Source: Akkermansiaceae bacterium
Lineage (GTDB): Bacteria > Verrucomicrobiota > Verrucomicrobiia > Verrucomicrobiales > Akkermansiaceae
Assembly (NCBI GenBank): GCA_023301335.1
Contig: JALZVA010000066.1
Span: 1 to 13,792 of the forward strand
DNA length: 13,792 nt
Direction: 5' to 3'
Under the pieces are notes generated by a model. The model was not told the origin of the DNA. It did no database searches and worked only from the letters and a program-made list of their open reading frames with translations. Positions 1 through 8,700 of this stretch are shown piece by piece (the stretch's first letter is position 1; the number at the start of each line of letters is the position of its first letter). The position numbers were made by a program, and so were the translations under genes.

Positions 1-2136
1 TAGGGTGATGGCGTGCTCAGCGGGTAAAGATGGGCTAGTGCCGTGCTTATCCACGCTATTGATTAAGCTATGGAGTAGGGCAAGGGAGCTAAAGAGCTCT
101 CCTATAGTAAGGTTTTTAAATAACTCTCTTGCCTCGACGTACACTTGCTCAGTCTGATCCGCAGGGCTAAAGTCTAACGCTTCGAAGGTTTTTCCTACAA
201 ATCCGGCAGCTTCTTTAATCACAGCGGTGGAGTGATCAGAGGAAATGAGGTTAGTCAGCATGTTTCTAACTCTTGTGACCTCTTGGGCAATCGACAGGGC
301 CGCATAGGTGCGGAACACTTTACGATACAAATTCGGGCCAAACTCATGGAGTTGAATCTTCATCAAGCCACTGCTTTTACGCGTGTGGTCAGCAGCATAT
401 AAGGCGGAAAGGTGGTCAACGATAGGCTGCATGATCGTTTCATAACCAGGGAAGGTGATACCTCTTCCCCCGATTCGTACCTTCTCAGCTCTTAGCGCAT
501 AGGCCTGCACGGCCTTTTCTACGGGGTTTACTCCGGGGGCACTTGAGGGCTTGAGGGCAGAGAGAATGGATAATTGGTCAAAGTTTGCAAAGGCAAGAGC
601 TTTACACCCATGCTTGCGAATGAGTGACCATGCCTCGTCTCGTGCCATACGCATATCGCCGCCTTTCTGGATCGTAGAGGGATGCTGCTCGATTCGTTTC
701 AGACCTAGTGGGTTGTTCTTTTCAAAAAATGCAACAACCTCTTCGTCTGGCTTGAAGGTCTCACCCTCTTGGGCGTAAGTCTTAAATTCCCCATAGTGAC
801 CTAACACAAGTTTGGTGAAACGCGGATCGGCTCCCGTATCGCCATTCATATTTAGGTACCGATCCTCTAGCGTGCTCCCGTAAGGGTTTTTGGCTAAAGC
901 GAGGTTGGTGATCGCCTGCTTGGCACAAATATCTGCAGTAGGTGTCACTAACAAAGGAAGGGATGCATCAAAGCAAACGCGTTTTAATTCGTTGATAAAA
1001 AGCTCCACAATACCTTCAAAAGAAAGTTGCTTCTTATTGGGTGAGTGCTGCGCTTCATTGAGTTTGTGCACGACGAATTTCTGCGTGGCGGCGAGCTTCT
1101 TTTGACGTAGCTTTTGGTACTTATCAATGATCACTTCCGCCTGAGTGGTTAGGTCGCGGACCACAAAAGGCATCGCTCCTCCAGGGACACCTGCCTCACA
1201 GAGCTTATCTCGAAGGTGCTGAGGAATGTCTCCATCTTTACGATTCGGGGAAGCTGTCCAGACGGTACGACTCACCCTTTGTAGCTCCTGAAACTCTGGT
1301 GAGCTAACCAATGGATCAGAGCTAATACTGGAGAGACAGTGGTGGGCGGAGCCAGCCGAGAGAGGGCCTTCCACGGTTTCAATACTATCCACGCCTAGTT
1401 CGATGGCAGTTTTTAAAGTCTCCTTGGAGAGTTCGTCATTGGTGGAATGGAGGTGGAGGTCGAGAGGGAAACCAGTCCCGTCTAGCAAATCTTTAAGCCT
1501 GGGTAGGAGCGCACGCATCCGCTCTGGGGTCATCTGTCCTGACATGTCCTTGATCGCAAAAGAATTAAAGCCTTTTGTCAGGAGTGCCTTGAGGTAGTTG
1601 ACGTAATAGTCATCGGTGTATCTCTCGGGAGCGTGACGGTAGTTCCCAAAGCACATCGCTGCTTGTAGGATGATTCCTTCCTTTTGCTTAACTGACTCAG
1701 GTAAGAATAAGTTATCAATATCATTGAGGGCGTCGAAAAAACGAATTTTGGTCACCCCACTTTTAATGAATTCATTGAGAGTGCCTTCTACCACATCTTG
1801 ATCGTAGTGGCGGAAGCCGAGAGCATTTGCTCCACGGAAGAGCATTTGTAGATCCACCTCTTTGACTTGCTTGCTGGAACGCTGTGCATTGGCTAAGGCG
1901 TCTACGATAGTAAATGGATTATGCCCATTGCTGATAGCAGTTTGGAAGCTTTGCCCTCCGGCAACTTCAGCAGCGGTGAAACCTGCAAGGCTAGAGGCAC
2001 GTAAGACCTGCGTCATGCGTGCGGTGTCTAGAACCCATTCCTTACTGTCTAAGGTAGATTGCTGGCCGTCCCGAAGGCTAAGGTTGGTAAGTTTAGGGAG
2101 CGGAGCTGTAGTGGATGAACGGTCTAGTGTGGTCAT
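1..2136 (-). CDS. Carboxyltransferase-type protein (pyruvate carboxylase subunit B / OadA / transcarboxylase 5S superfamily), partial
   Basis: The ATG is at 2136 and 712 codons are open to the left edge, so the C-terminus is missing. The N-terminal half is a recognisable HMGL-like TIM barrel of biotin-dependent carboxyltransferases: LRDGQQS at residues 21-27 (Asp23 is the metal ligand position), FRGANALGFRHY at 100-111 (family: RGxNxxGYRHY), FAIKDMSGQMTP at 193-204 with Lys196 in the place of the carbamylated lysine, and LHLHST at 227-232 giving the two metal histidines 228 and 230. A PYC_OADA-like stretch follows, with VPGGAM at 317-322 and VTPTADI at 397-403. In the family such proteins move carboxyl groups between biotin and pyruvate/oxaloacetate or an acyl-CoA partner in the cytosol. 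No biotin attachment motif (AMKM-like) is seen in the visible part; it may be off the edge or on another protein. From about residue 470 the sequence no longer matches anything I recognise. An in-frame TAG lies nine codons upstream and no other ATG/GTG/TTG intervenes. No clear Shine-Dalgarno. Exact substrate uncertain. Confidence 0.85.
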   Translation of the reverse strand, partial: MTTLDRSSTTAPLPKLTNLSLRDGQQSTLDSKEWVLDTARMTQVLRASSLAGFTAAEVAGGQSFQTAISNGHNPFTIVDALANAQRSSKQVKEVDLQMLFRGANALGFRHYDQDVVEGTLNEFIKSGVTKIRFFDALNDIDNLFLPESVKQKEGIILQAAMCFGNYRHAPERYTDDYYVNYLKALLTKGFNSFAIKDMSGQMTPERMRALLPRLKDLLDGTGFPLDLHLHSTNDELSKETLKTAIELGVDSIETVEGPLSAGSAHHCLSSISSDPLVSSPEFQELQRVSRTVWTASPNRKDGDIPQHLRDKLCEAGVPGGAMPFVVRDLTTQAEVIIDKYQKLRQKKLAATQKFVVHKLNEAQHSPNKKQLSFEGIVELFINELKRVCFDASLPLLVTPTADICAKQAITNLALAKNPYGSTLEDRYLNMNGDTGADPRFTKLVLGHYGEFKTYAQEGETFKPDEEVVAFFEKNNPLGLKRIEQHPSTIQKGGDMRMARDEAWSLIRKHGCKALAFANFDQLSILSALKPSSAPGVNPVEKAVQAYALRAEKVRIGGRGITFPGYETIMQPIVDHLSALYAADHTRKSSGLMKIQLHEFGPNLYRKVFRTYAALSIAQEVTRVRNMLTNLISSDHSTAVIKEAAGFVGKTFEALDFSPADQTEQVYVEARELFKNLTIGELFSSLALLHSLINSVDKHGTSPSLPAEHAITL

Positions 2137-2328
2137 GGCGTGAAACGGGATACGGCAAATCTATGAAATTAAACGCAGGCTGCAATGATTTACTAGCTCA
2201 TGAACAACTATTTTATTTCTCGTTGAGTCAAAATCTTTGGAGCTTTATTCCTTAGAACGAAGGCTTTATCCTTTACAGCTAAGCTTGGAGGGCACATAAA
2301 AAAATAAGTATTTTCGATCGTTTAACTC
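2137..2328. other. Divergent intergenic region, 192 bp
   Basis: This gap separates the leftward carboxyltransferase gene from the rightward cytochrome gene and must hold promoters for both. Only poor sigma-70-like hexamers are visible (for example TTGAGT at about 2224 with TATTCC 17 bases later for the plus strand). No convincing dyad, riboswitch or small gene was seen, and the overlapping short ORFs look non-coding. Confidence 0.4.
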
Positions 2329-3213
2329 ATGTCTTACTCTAATTTTTTTAATGGCGTCCTTCTTGGCTATGCGTTCTGCTTTACTCCATGCCAGTCTGCA
2401 GAGAAACAATCTGAAAATCCAGTCCCCATAAAAAAGAAAGAGAATAAGAAAAAGAGTGCGAAGCAGGCTCCTGAAGCATTTCAACTGAACTGCGCAGCCT
2501 GTCATATTTCTGATCGTGTATCAGTGGGCCCGAGTTTTACACACATTCAGGAGTTTTACCCAAAGCAAAAACGTAAAGAGTTTATTGAATGGTGCTATAA
2601 CCCAGGGAAGAGAAACCCAGATATGGTGCAGATGCCGTCGATGGCACATGTAAAAAAAGAAGATTTGGCGATCATTCACGACTATATTCTTTCTGTAAAA
2701 GTAAGAAACCCTCAACCACTTTCAAATGTAGATGACTACCCTAATAAAAAGAGACCTCGTGTCATCCGAACCTTCCTGCCGAAGAGTGGCCCCGCCTCAG
2801 TCCTTGTAGCACTTCCACTGAAGAAAAAGCTCAACCTTGTCTGGGATACCACGCAATGCCGCTTACGCTACATCAGTGCAGGAGAAGCCGATAATTACCC
2901 TTACCTTAAAGCAAATGGAAATGCCCTAGCCGAAGTAGGCAAGATTATCTACACGGAAAAAAGCTTATTTAAATCGGAAAAACCACCCACGTATCATGGC
3001 TATAAAATGAAATATGGGCTTCCTACATTCCTTTATACAGTCGAAGGGGTGAGGATTGAAGAATCTATCACCGTGGCTGATGAAGCACTCGTTAGAAGGA
3101 TTTTATCTAAATCCACTCTGCCGACTCTCAACCACATCGCAGAAGACTCCACACTCACTACGAAGCTGAGCAGAGAGGGAGATAAAATCATCATCATTAA
3201 ACACCACTTCTAA
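2329..3213 (+). CDS. Secreted mono-heme cytochrome c with PVC-type C-terminal domain
   Basis: The product is 294 residues. A signal-peptide-like start (residues 1-24, probable cleavage near CQSA) is followed by a lysine-rich linker (35-45) and a small class-I cytochrome c domain at about 50-120. The heme site is CAACH at 55-59, and MPSM at 102-105 offers the distal methionine. The remaining 170 residues carry a domain often attached to cytochromes and propeller dehydrogenases in Planctomycetes and Verrucomicrobia, with the WDTTQCRLRY element and a late PTFLY...VEGVRIEE stretch. I recall it as recurrent in these phyla but cannot name its function. The next gene starts 5 bp after the stop, so the two are probably co-transcribed. 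The likely role is an extracytoplasmic electron carrier for the neighbouring dehydrogenase-like propeller; this is inference from adjacency. No strong ribosome binding site precedes the ATG. An SD-like GGAGGG lies about 37 bases upstream, too far to matter. Confidence 0.82.
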   Translation: MSYSNFFNGVLLGYAFCFTPCQSAEKQSENPVPIKKKENKKKSAKQAPEAFQLNCAACHISDRVSVGPSFTHIQEFYPKQKRKEFIEWCYNPGKRNPDMVQMPSMAHVKKEDLAIIHDYILSVKVRNPQPLSNVDDYPNKKRPRVIRTFLPKSGPASVLVALPLKKKLNLVWDTTQCRLRYISAGEADNYPYLKANGNALAEVGKIIYTEKSLFKSEKPPTYHGYKMKYGLPTFLYTVEGVRIEESITVADEALVRRILSKSTLPTLNHIAEDSTLTTKLSREGDKIIIIKHHF

Positions 3214-3218
3214 GGTAT

Positions 3219-4775
3219 ATGAAAAACGTTTGTATCACTATTGCAGCCTTCCTGCTTTCAAGTTTAGACGCTGTTGCTACCTTTGACTGGGGAGAACATT
3301 ACACGGTAGATACGGTCTCTATTCCGAAGTCGGTTGACCCGCAGGTCGGAGGACTAGCACTTCTCCCAGATGGAAGAGTCGTGGCATGTTTTCATCGCGG
3401 GGAAGTGAAGATATATGATCCTAAGACAAAGAAATGGAGCCTTTTTGCCGAAGGGCTGCACGAGCCTCTGGGAGTGCATGTCGATAAAGCAGGGGGGATC
3501 TTAGTTATCCAGCGTCCTGAGATCACTCGACTGCACGACACAGATAAGGATGGAACAGCTGATTTCTATGAAGCGATCACTACCGACTGGGGGATGTCTG
3601 GAAACTATCATGAATTCAGCTTCGGAATAGTCGAAGACTCTAAGGGTAATTTCTATGTAAGCCTCGGAACAGCATCTAACGGCTCAGGAGTAAGGGAGGA
3701 AATACGTGGAGCCTGGAACAACGTAGGAGGTCTCTCTCATGCACGCCTGCTCTATGATAATACCAATCCTAAAGAATCGTGGAGGGTAAAGAAAGCTGGT
3801 ATCCCACGCATGTATGCACGCGTACCTTACCGTGGCTGTATTTTAAAAATCAAACCTGGTAATCCAAAGGCTGAGGTCTATGCCACCGGCTTTAGAACCC
3901 CGAACGGTCTTTACATGGATAAAGAAGATCGACTCTGGGTAGCGGATAATCAGGGTGACTGGGTGGGCGCGTGTAATTTATTCCGAGTCGAATCGGGAGA
4001 GTTTCATGGGCACGTAGCATCTCTGCTTTGGGATACGAAGAATCCAGTGGTAGATCAGATCCCTGCAGAGATCCCAATAGCAGAGCTGGACAAACGAAGG
4101 GTCAAAGAAGTGTGCTTCTTTCCTCAGTCGATTTGTGCCAATTCCGTTTCACAGATTGTTCCTGTCGATCCATCCTTTGTTCCTACTCAGAACACAGACG
4201 CGATGATGTTTCTTGGAGACGTTTATTCGACTAACCGCTTTCTCGGTTTTTATAAAGACGAGGTGAATGGGTCAGTACAAGGTGCAGCCTGCCATGTATT
4301 TAAAAATAGCAGCGTAGGCGGAGGGAACAATAGGCTCCTTTACTCAGCAGATGGAACGAGTATGTATTTAGGGAAAACGCACTTAAGCTGGGCGGGGCGC
4401 GAAGGGATGAAGAAGGTGAGCTTCACTGGGAAGCCTTATTTGATGGTGGAAAAAGTAAACCTAACACCCAATGGCTTCACTTTCACGTTTAACACAACGA
4501 TAGAAAAAATAGGGCAACCTAAGGACTACGTTATTCAGTCCTACTACCTTAAGTATTTTTCAAAATATGGCTCCCCGCTGATAGATAAACAAAAGGAAGC
4601 TGTGTCACTCATCAAGGCTGAGGGGAATATTCTCACGATCGAGCTGAGCGAGCCTATAAAGAAAGGCTTTGTGTATGATATGAAGTTACCGGAGAGGATC
4701 ACCTCGGCTTACAGTGATATTTCTTCAAACCATTTCTGGTACACCGCTAACGAGGTTTACACAGAGCATAAATAA
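3219..4775 (+). CDS. Secreted PQQ/sorbosone-dehydrogenase-like six-bladed beta-propeller protein
   Basis: The product is 518 residues. Residues 1-20 form a signal peptide (cleavage near DAVA). The body resembles the N-terminal propeller of PVC membrane-bound dehydrogenases and L-sorbosone/glucose dehydrogenases: GLALLPDGRVVAC (45-57), LGVHVDKAGGILV (84-96), GFRTPNGLYMDKEDRLWVADNQGDW (a signature split across 224-248). DTDKDGTAD at 107-115 is a calcium-binding loop of the DxDxDG type. The C-terminal 110 residues form a second domain with the YGSP element (450-453) and WYTANEVY near the end, typical of this secreted family. It contains no CxxCH, so electrons would go to the adjacent cytochrome. 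TAAGG overlaps the upstream stop and sits 5 bases before the ATG, a possible ribosome binding site. The presumed activity is oxidation of a sugar, polyol or related compound, with the substrate unknown. Whether PQQ is bound cannot be judged from the sequence. Confidence 0.75.
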   Translation: MKNVCITIAAFLLSSLDAVATFDWGEHYTVDTVSIPKSVDPQVGGLALLPDGRVVACFHRGEVKIYDPKTKKWSLFAEGLHEPLGVHVDKAGGILVIQRPEITRLHDTDKDGTADFYEAITTDWGMSGNYHEFSFGIVEDSKGNFYVSLGTASNGSGVREEIRGAWNNVGGLSHARLLYDNTNPKESWRVKKAGIPRMYARVPYRGCILKIKPGNPKAEVYATGFRTPNGLYMDKEDRLWVADNQGDWVGACNLFRVESGEFHGHVASLLWDTKNPVVDQIPAEIPIAELDKRRVKEVCFFPQSICANSVSQIVPVDPSFVPTQNTDAMMFLGDVYSTNRFLGFYKDEVNGSVQGAACHVFKNSSVGGGNNRLLYSADGTSMYLGKTHLSWAGREGMKKVSFTGKPYLMVEKVNLTPNGFTFTFNTTIEKIGQPKDYVIQSYYLKYFSKYGSPLIDKQKEAVSLIKAEGNILTIELSEPIKKGFVYDMKLPERITSAYSDISSNHFWYTANEVYTEHK

Positions 4776-4789
4776 AAAAATGCGTGATT

Positions 4790-4808
4790 AAGGAGGTTTT
4801 GCCTTCTT
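4790..4808 (+). terminator. Weak hairpin after the cytochrome/propeller unit
   Basis: AAGGAGGT and GCCTTCTT can pair over 8 positions (two G-U pairs) around a TTT loop, 15 bases after the stop at 4775. It is followed by a moderately U-rich stretch (TCATATACTGTTTC) rather than a clean T tract. A weak intrinsic terminator is plausible; read-through into the IclR unit cannot be excluded. Confidence 0.4.
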
Positions 4809-4948
4809 TCATATACTGTTTCTTTCTCGATGGAAATGGTCTAGATTTAGGTATCTCACTTCGATTTGTTTGATATATAGTCATTCGATCCTTATTTAGT
4901 GTTTTTTGATAGACCCCTAATTAAGCGTAGTTTATTTTGAGACAACTC

Positions 4949-5725
4949 ATGAACGAGACTTCTAAATATTCAGTGCCAAACCTCGAGCGTGCGCTCCGTG
5001 TGTTTGAGTTGCTGAGTAAGCATCAAGAAGGCTTGATTGTCTCGCAAATAGCAAAAGAGCTAGAAGTGCCGAGGAATTCTATTTTTCGTATTTGCGCGAC
5101 GCTTCGTGAGCTGGGCTACATCCAGTACTTCCGTGACACCCAGCAGGTCATACTCACCAGAAAACTATTTTCCATTGGGTATCGAGCGCTAGCGGATGAT
5201 AATGTCGTTCAACTAGCAGCAGAATCGATGCGTCGCTTACGCGATGAGACGAAAGAAACTGTGCTGCTAGGCTCTTTAATGGACAAAGAAGGAGTTGTGT
5301 TAGAGGAACTGGCAGGTCTGCATCATTTTAATTTTAGACTTGAGCGTGGAGCTCGATTTTTTCTGCACTGCACAGCTCCAGGAAAAGCACTGATGGCGAA
5401 TCTTTCTGAAGCGCAGCAGGCAGGTCTGCTCGATAGTTTGGAACTCACTCGGTTTAATAAAAACACCATCACCTCAAAAACGAAACTGCTAAAAGAGCTG
5501 AAGCTTGTTCGTCGCTCTGGTGTAGCGTATGATGAGGCTGAACAGATCGAAGGCTGTCACTGTATAGCTGCTCCAGTCATGGATCAATACGGCCACCCAG
5601 TCGCTGCTATTTGGCTCACTGGACCATCTAGTCGCTTACCCATTTCAGATTTCCCCCAATTAGGCATCCATGTAAAAGCCGCTGCCGATGAAGTCTCTCA
5701 CCTATTTGGCTACCAAATAACATAA
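4949..5725 (+). CDS. IclR-family transcriptional regulator
   Basis: The product is 258 residues from the ATG at 4949; an in-frame TTG at 4937 would add four residues. I prefer the ATG because the family usually starts a few residues before the helix-turn-helix. Residues 8-65 form the winged HTH (VPNLERALRVFELLSKH, then IAKELEVPRNSIFRICATL). Residues about 80-255 are the GAF-like effector domain, with the family marker LHCTAPGKALMA (LHCTA at 129-133) and CHCIAAPVMD toward the C-terminus, where the effector cavity lies in known members. IclR proteins bind small organic acids or aromatics and often regulate adjacent catabolic genes (MhpR, PobR and PcaR are known examples). The next gene begins only 9 bp after its stop, so it is probably the first gene of the operon it regulates, with autoregulation likely. 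The 173 bp upstream is AT-rich but shows no convincing operator palindrome. Confidence 0.92.
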   Translation: MNETSKYSVPNLERALRVFELLSKHQEGLIVSQIAKELEVPRNSIFRICATLRELGYIQYFRDTQQVILTRKLFSIGYRALADDNVVQLAAESMRRLRDETKETVLLGSLMDKEGVVLEELAGLHHFNFRLERGARFFLHCTAPGKALMANLSEAQQAGLLDSLELTRFNKNTITSKTKLLKELKLVRRSGVAYDEAEQIEGCHCIAAPVMDQYGHPVAAIWLTGPSSRLPISDFPQLGIHVKAAADEVSHLFGYQIT

Positions 5726-5734
5726 ATAAAGATA

Positions 5735-8700
5735 ATGAAGCCGACATCCTTATTCTGGTTGAAGACTATTTCTCTACCCTTAAGCGTCATAATAACCTTA
5801 GCGGGTATGGTTCATGCAACTGAGGGTCCAGGAATTCTCAAAAAAACGTTTAAAGCTGAGGAACTCTTTGTGCCGATGGGGAGGATAGATAGCTCTAGTG
5901 AAGGGTTACGAGGTCATGCCGCGATGCAGTTGTTCAAGGGATATCTTGCAGGTGTAGAGGCTCGTGATAGCGGAGCAGGGGATGCTGCGATTGTGTTTTT
6001 TGACATATCAGATCCACAGAACCCTAAGCGTGTTACAACCTATGTAGATGAGCACACCAAGGTGCTTTTTGAAGGGCATAACTACGGATTTATTGAAAAA
6101 AATGGACGAGACTATGTCTTTTTAAATGCCCAAACAGGAATTCAAATCTGGGACTGGACAGACATTAAAAATCCTAAGTATATCAGTAGCCTTAAAATCC
6201 CCAAAATGACCAAAGGGGCCTATGCAAACACGGCTTGGTGGCTTGCTATGCAGTATCCCTACGTCTATGTCGGGGGAACTAACACAGGGATTCATATTGT
6301 AGATGCCTCTGATCTAACAAATCCAGTGCTGAAGAAAAGTGTCTCGACGGGGAAACTCGGCGGTTTTAAGGTAGGCTCTCTGTTTGCCTGTGGAAATGTC
6401 CTCGTCTGTAACACCTTTGACGCACCAGGGATAAGCTTATTGGATATCTCTGATCCACTTAATCCAAAGCTACAAAAAACACTAAAGCAATCATTTGGAT
6501 ATAGTGCCTTATTTAATGGAGGGTATCTCTATGGAATTTCGGGAGAGCCTAAGGTGTGGGATCTACATGAGCCCAAAAATATAAAACTCATAGGTCATTA
6601 TACGGGTGAAAAATTAGGATCGAAAGGTGGCTACGGTGTGTTCCAAGACGGCTTCCTTCACCTAGGGGTATCTAGCGGCTATGCAAAGCTCGACGTGAGA
6701 AATCCAAAGAATCCTAAGTTAGTTAAAAAGCTTAGCATGAAGATTCCTAAGCAAGACTTCGATGGTGCGAACGTGATTGGAAACTACGTAGTCATGACCT
6801 GTGACCATGGCACGGGATCGCATATCATTGCTCATCAGCCTGAGCCAGACACCACTGGGCCAGAAGTGAACTTTATTAGCCCCGCAAACAAATCGCAGAG
6901 TAATCACCTACTTAGCCGTATAGGCCTGACGTTTTCAGACGAAATCGAGCATGATAAGCTAGACGGCATCATCATCCGTGAGCTTGGCGGGGAGAGTCTC
7001 AAAGGGGACTGGAGTTTACACAATGCCATTCTAAATTTTACCCCAAGTGTTCCCTTGAAGCCAGAGGTGACGTATGAAGTGATCTTGCCAGAAGGTTCAG
7101 TTGTGGATCAGGTGGGGAACCCTCTTAGTAAACCATTTCGCTCAGTTTTTTCTACAGGTAAAACCCTTAGCGATTTTAAGATTGGGATCGAAAAGACACA
7201 ACCTACGGAGCTAGGGAAAGCGACCACATTTAAAGTCAAAGGTGGAGATTCTAACACAAACTACGCATGGGATTTCGGTGAAGGTGAAGGGCGGACGGAG
7301 TATTCTAAGAATAGCTCAGTGACACATACCTTTAAAACTGCAGGACGCTATCCCGTGCTGCTCCATGCGAAACAAGGAGAGAAAGAAGCTGCAGCATTAC
7401 AGCACCATGTAAGTTTTCATACACTGAGCCCAACAGCTCCGAAGAACTCATCAAGCATAGCTATCGACACGGCGCGTAAGCGAGTTTGGAATGTGAATCC
7501 AGATAATCAGTCGGTCTCAGTAGTGGACATGGACAGCATGGAGAAACTGAAGGAGATTAACCTTGGAGCGAACCCTCGCACCCTGTCGGTCGCCAATGGA
7601 ATAGTGGCAGTAGTTAGTGAGGAGAAAGCTCAGCTCCACCTGATAGATGCTGAAAACATTACGTTGTCAGGGGTCGTGGACCTACCGCCAAGTTCCCACC
7701 CCTACGGAGTGGTGCTGAGGGAAGATGGCTCAATGGCCTATGTGAGCAGTGAGGCACGAGGAGAAGTTTACGAGATTGACTGTAACAGTGGGAAGATACT
7801 CCGGACGATTAAGCATGAGAAGATGCTGGGGGCTAGACTGCGAGGCGTAGCATTAAACGCAGAGCAAGACACCCTTTACGTCACCCGTTTTATCTCTCCT
7901 GATACGCATGGTGCCATTTACCAAATAAACTTAGCAACCGCTGATGTAAAAGAGCTAAAGCTATCCATCGACACCACCCCGGATACTGAAGAGTCAGGAA
8001 GAGGGTTACCAAATTACCTTTCTCAAATCAGCCTTTCACCTGATGGGACGCAAGCTTGGATACCCTCTAAGAAAGATAACATCCAACGTGGATTAAAGAG
8101 AGACGGATTACCGCTCACGTTTGAAAGCACCGTACGCCCGATCGCCTCAAGAATAGAACTTCCAAGTGGGAAGGAAAGCATTCAGCACAGGCATGACTTT
8201 AACGATAAAGAAATGCCTATTGCCGCAGTCTATAGCCTATATGGAGATATGCTATTTGTAGCGATGCAGGGGAGTAATAGTATTGAGATTATAGATGCTT
8301 ACGAAGGCACGCATATCACCTCTATTCTCGATGTCGGATCAGCACCTCGTGGACTCGCACTGGATCATGCTTCGAGTACCTTATATGTGCATAACTTTCT
8401 CGACCGCTCAGTCGCTGCATTCGATGTTGCAGGTATTTTGAATGAAGGAGATGGAGTCGATAACCAACGTTCTACAACCAAGGTAGTGGAACAGGATAAA
8501 ATGCACAGCTTAGTTCTAGAAGGGAAGAAGATATTCCATTTTGCAGGAAATGCACAGATGAGTAGAGATTCTTACTTAAGTTGCGCCAGCTGCCACCAAG
8601 ACGGTGGAGATGACGGGAGAGTGTGGGATTTTACCGATAGAGGAGAAGGACTACGAAATACCACGACTCTATTAGGAAAGGCTGGAGAGAGGCATGGACC

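Noticed and set aside
551..2143. Several plus-strand ORFs of 64-93 codons
   Set aside because: They lie antisense to the carboxyltransferase gene, whose minus-strand translation shows clear family motifs. Their own translations show no domain or start signal.
2266..2715. Minus-strand ORFs opposite the cytochrome gene
   Set aside because: They overlap the region coding the signal peptide and CAACH heme site on the plus strand, and have no ribosome binding site or recognisable motif.
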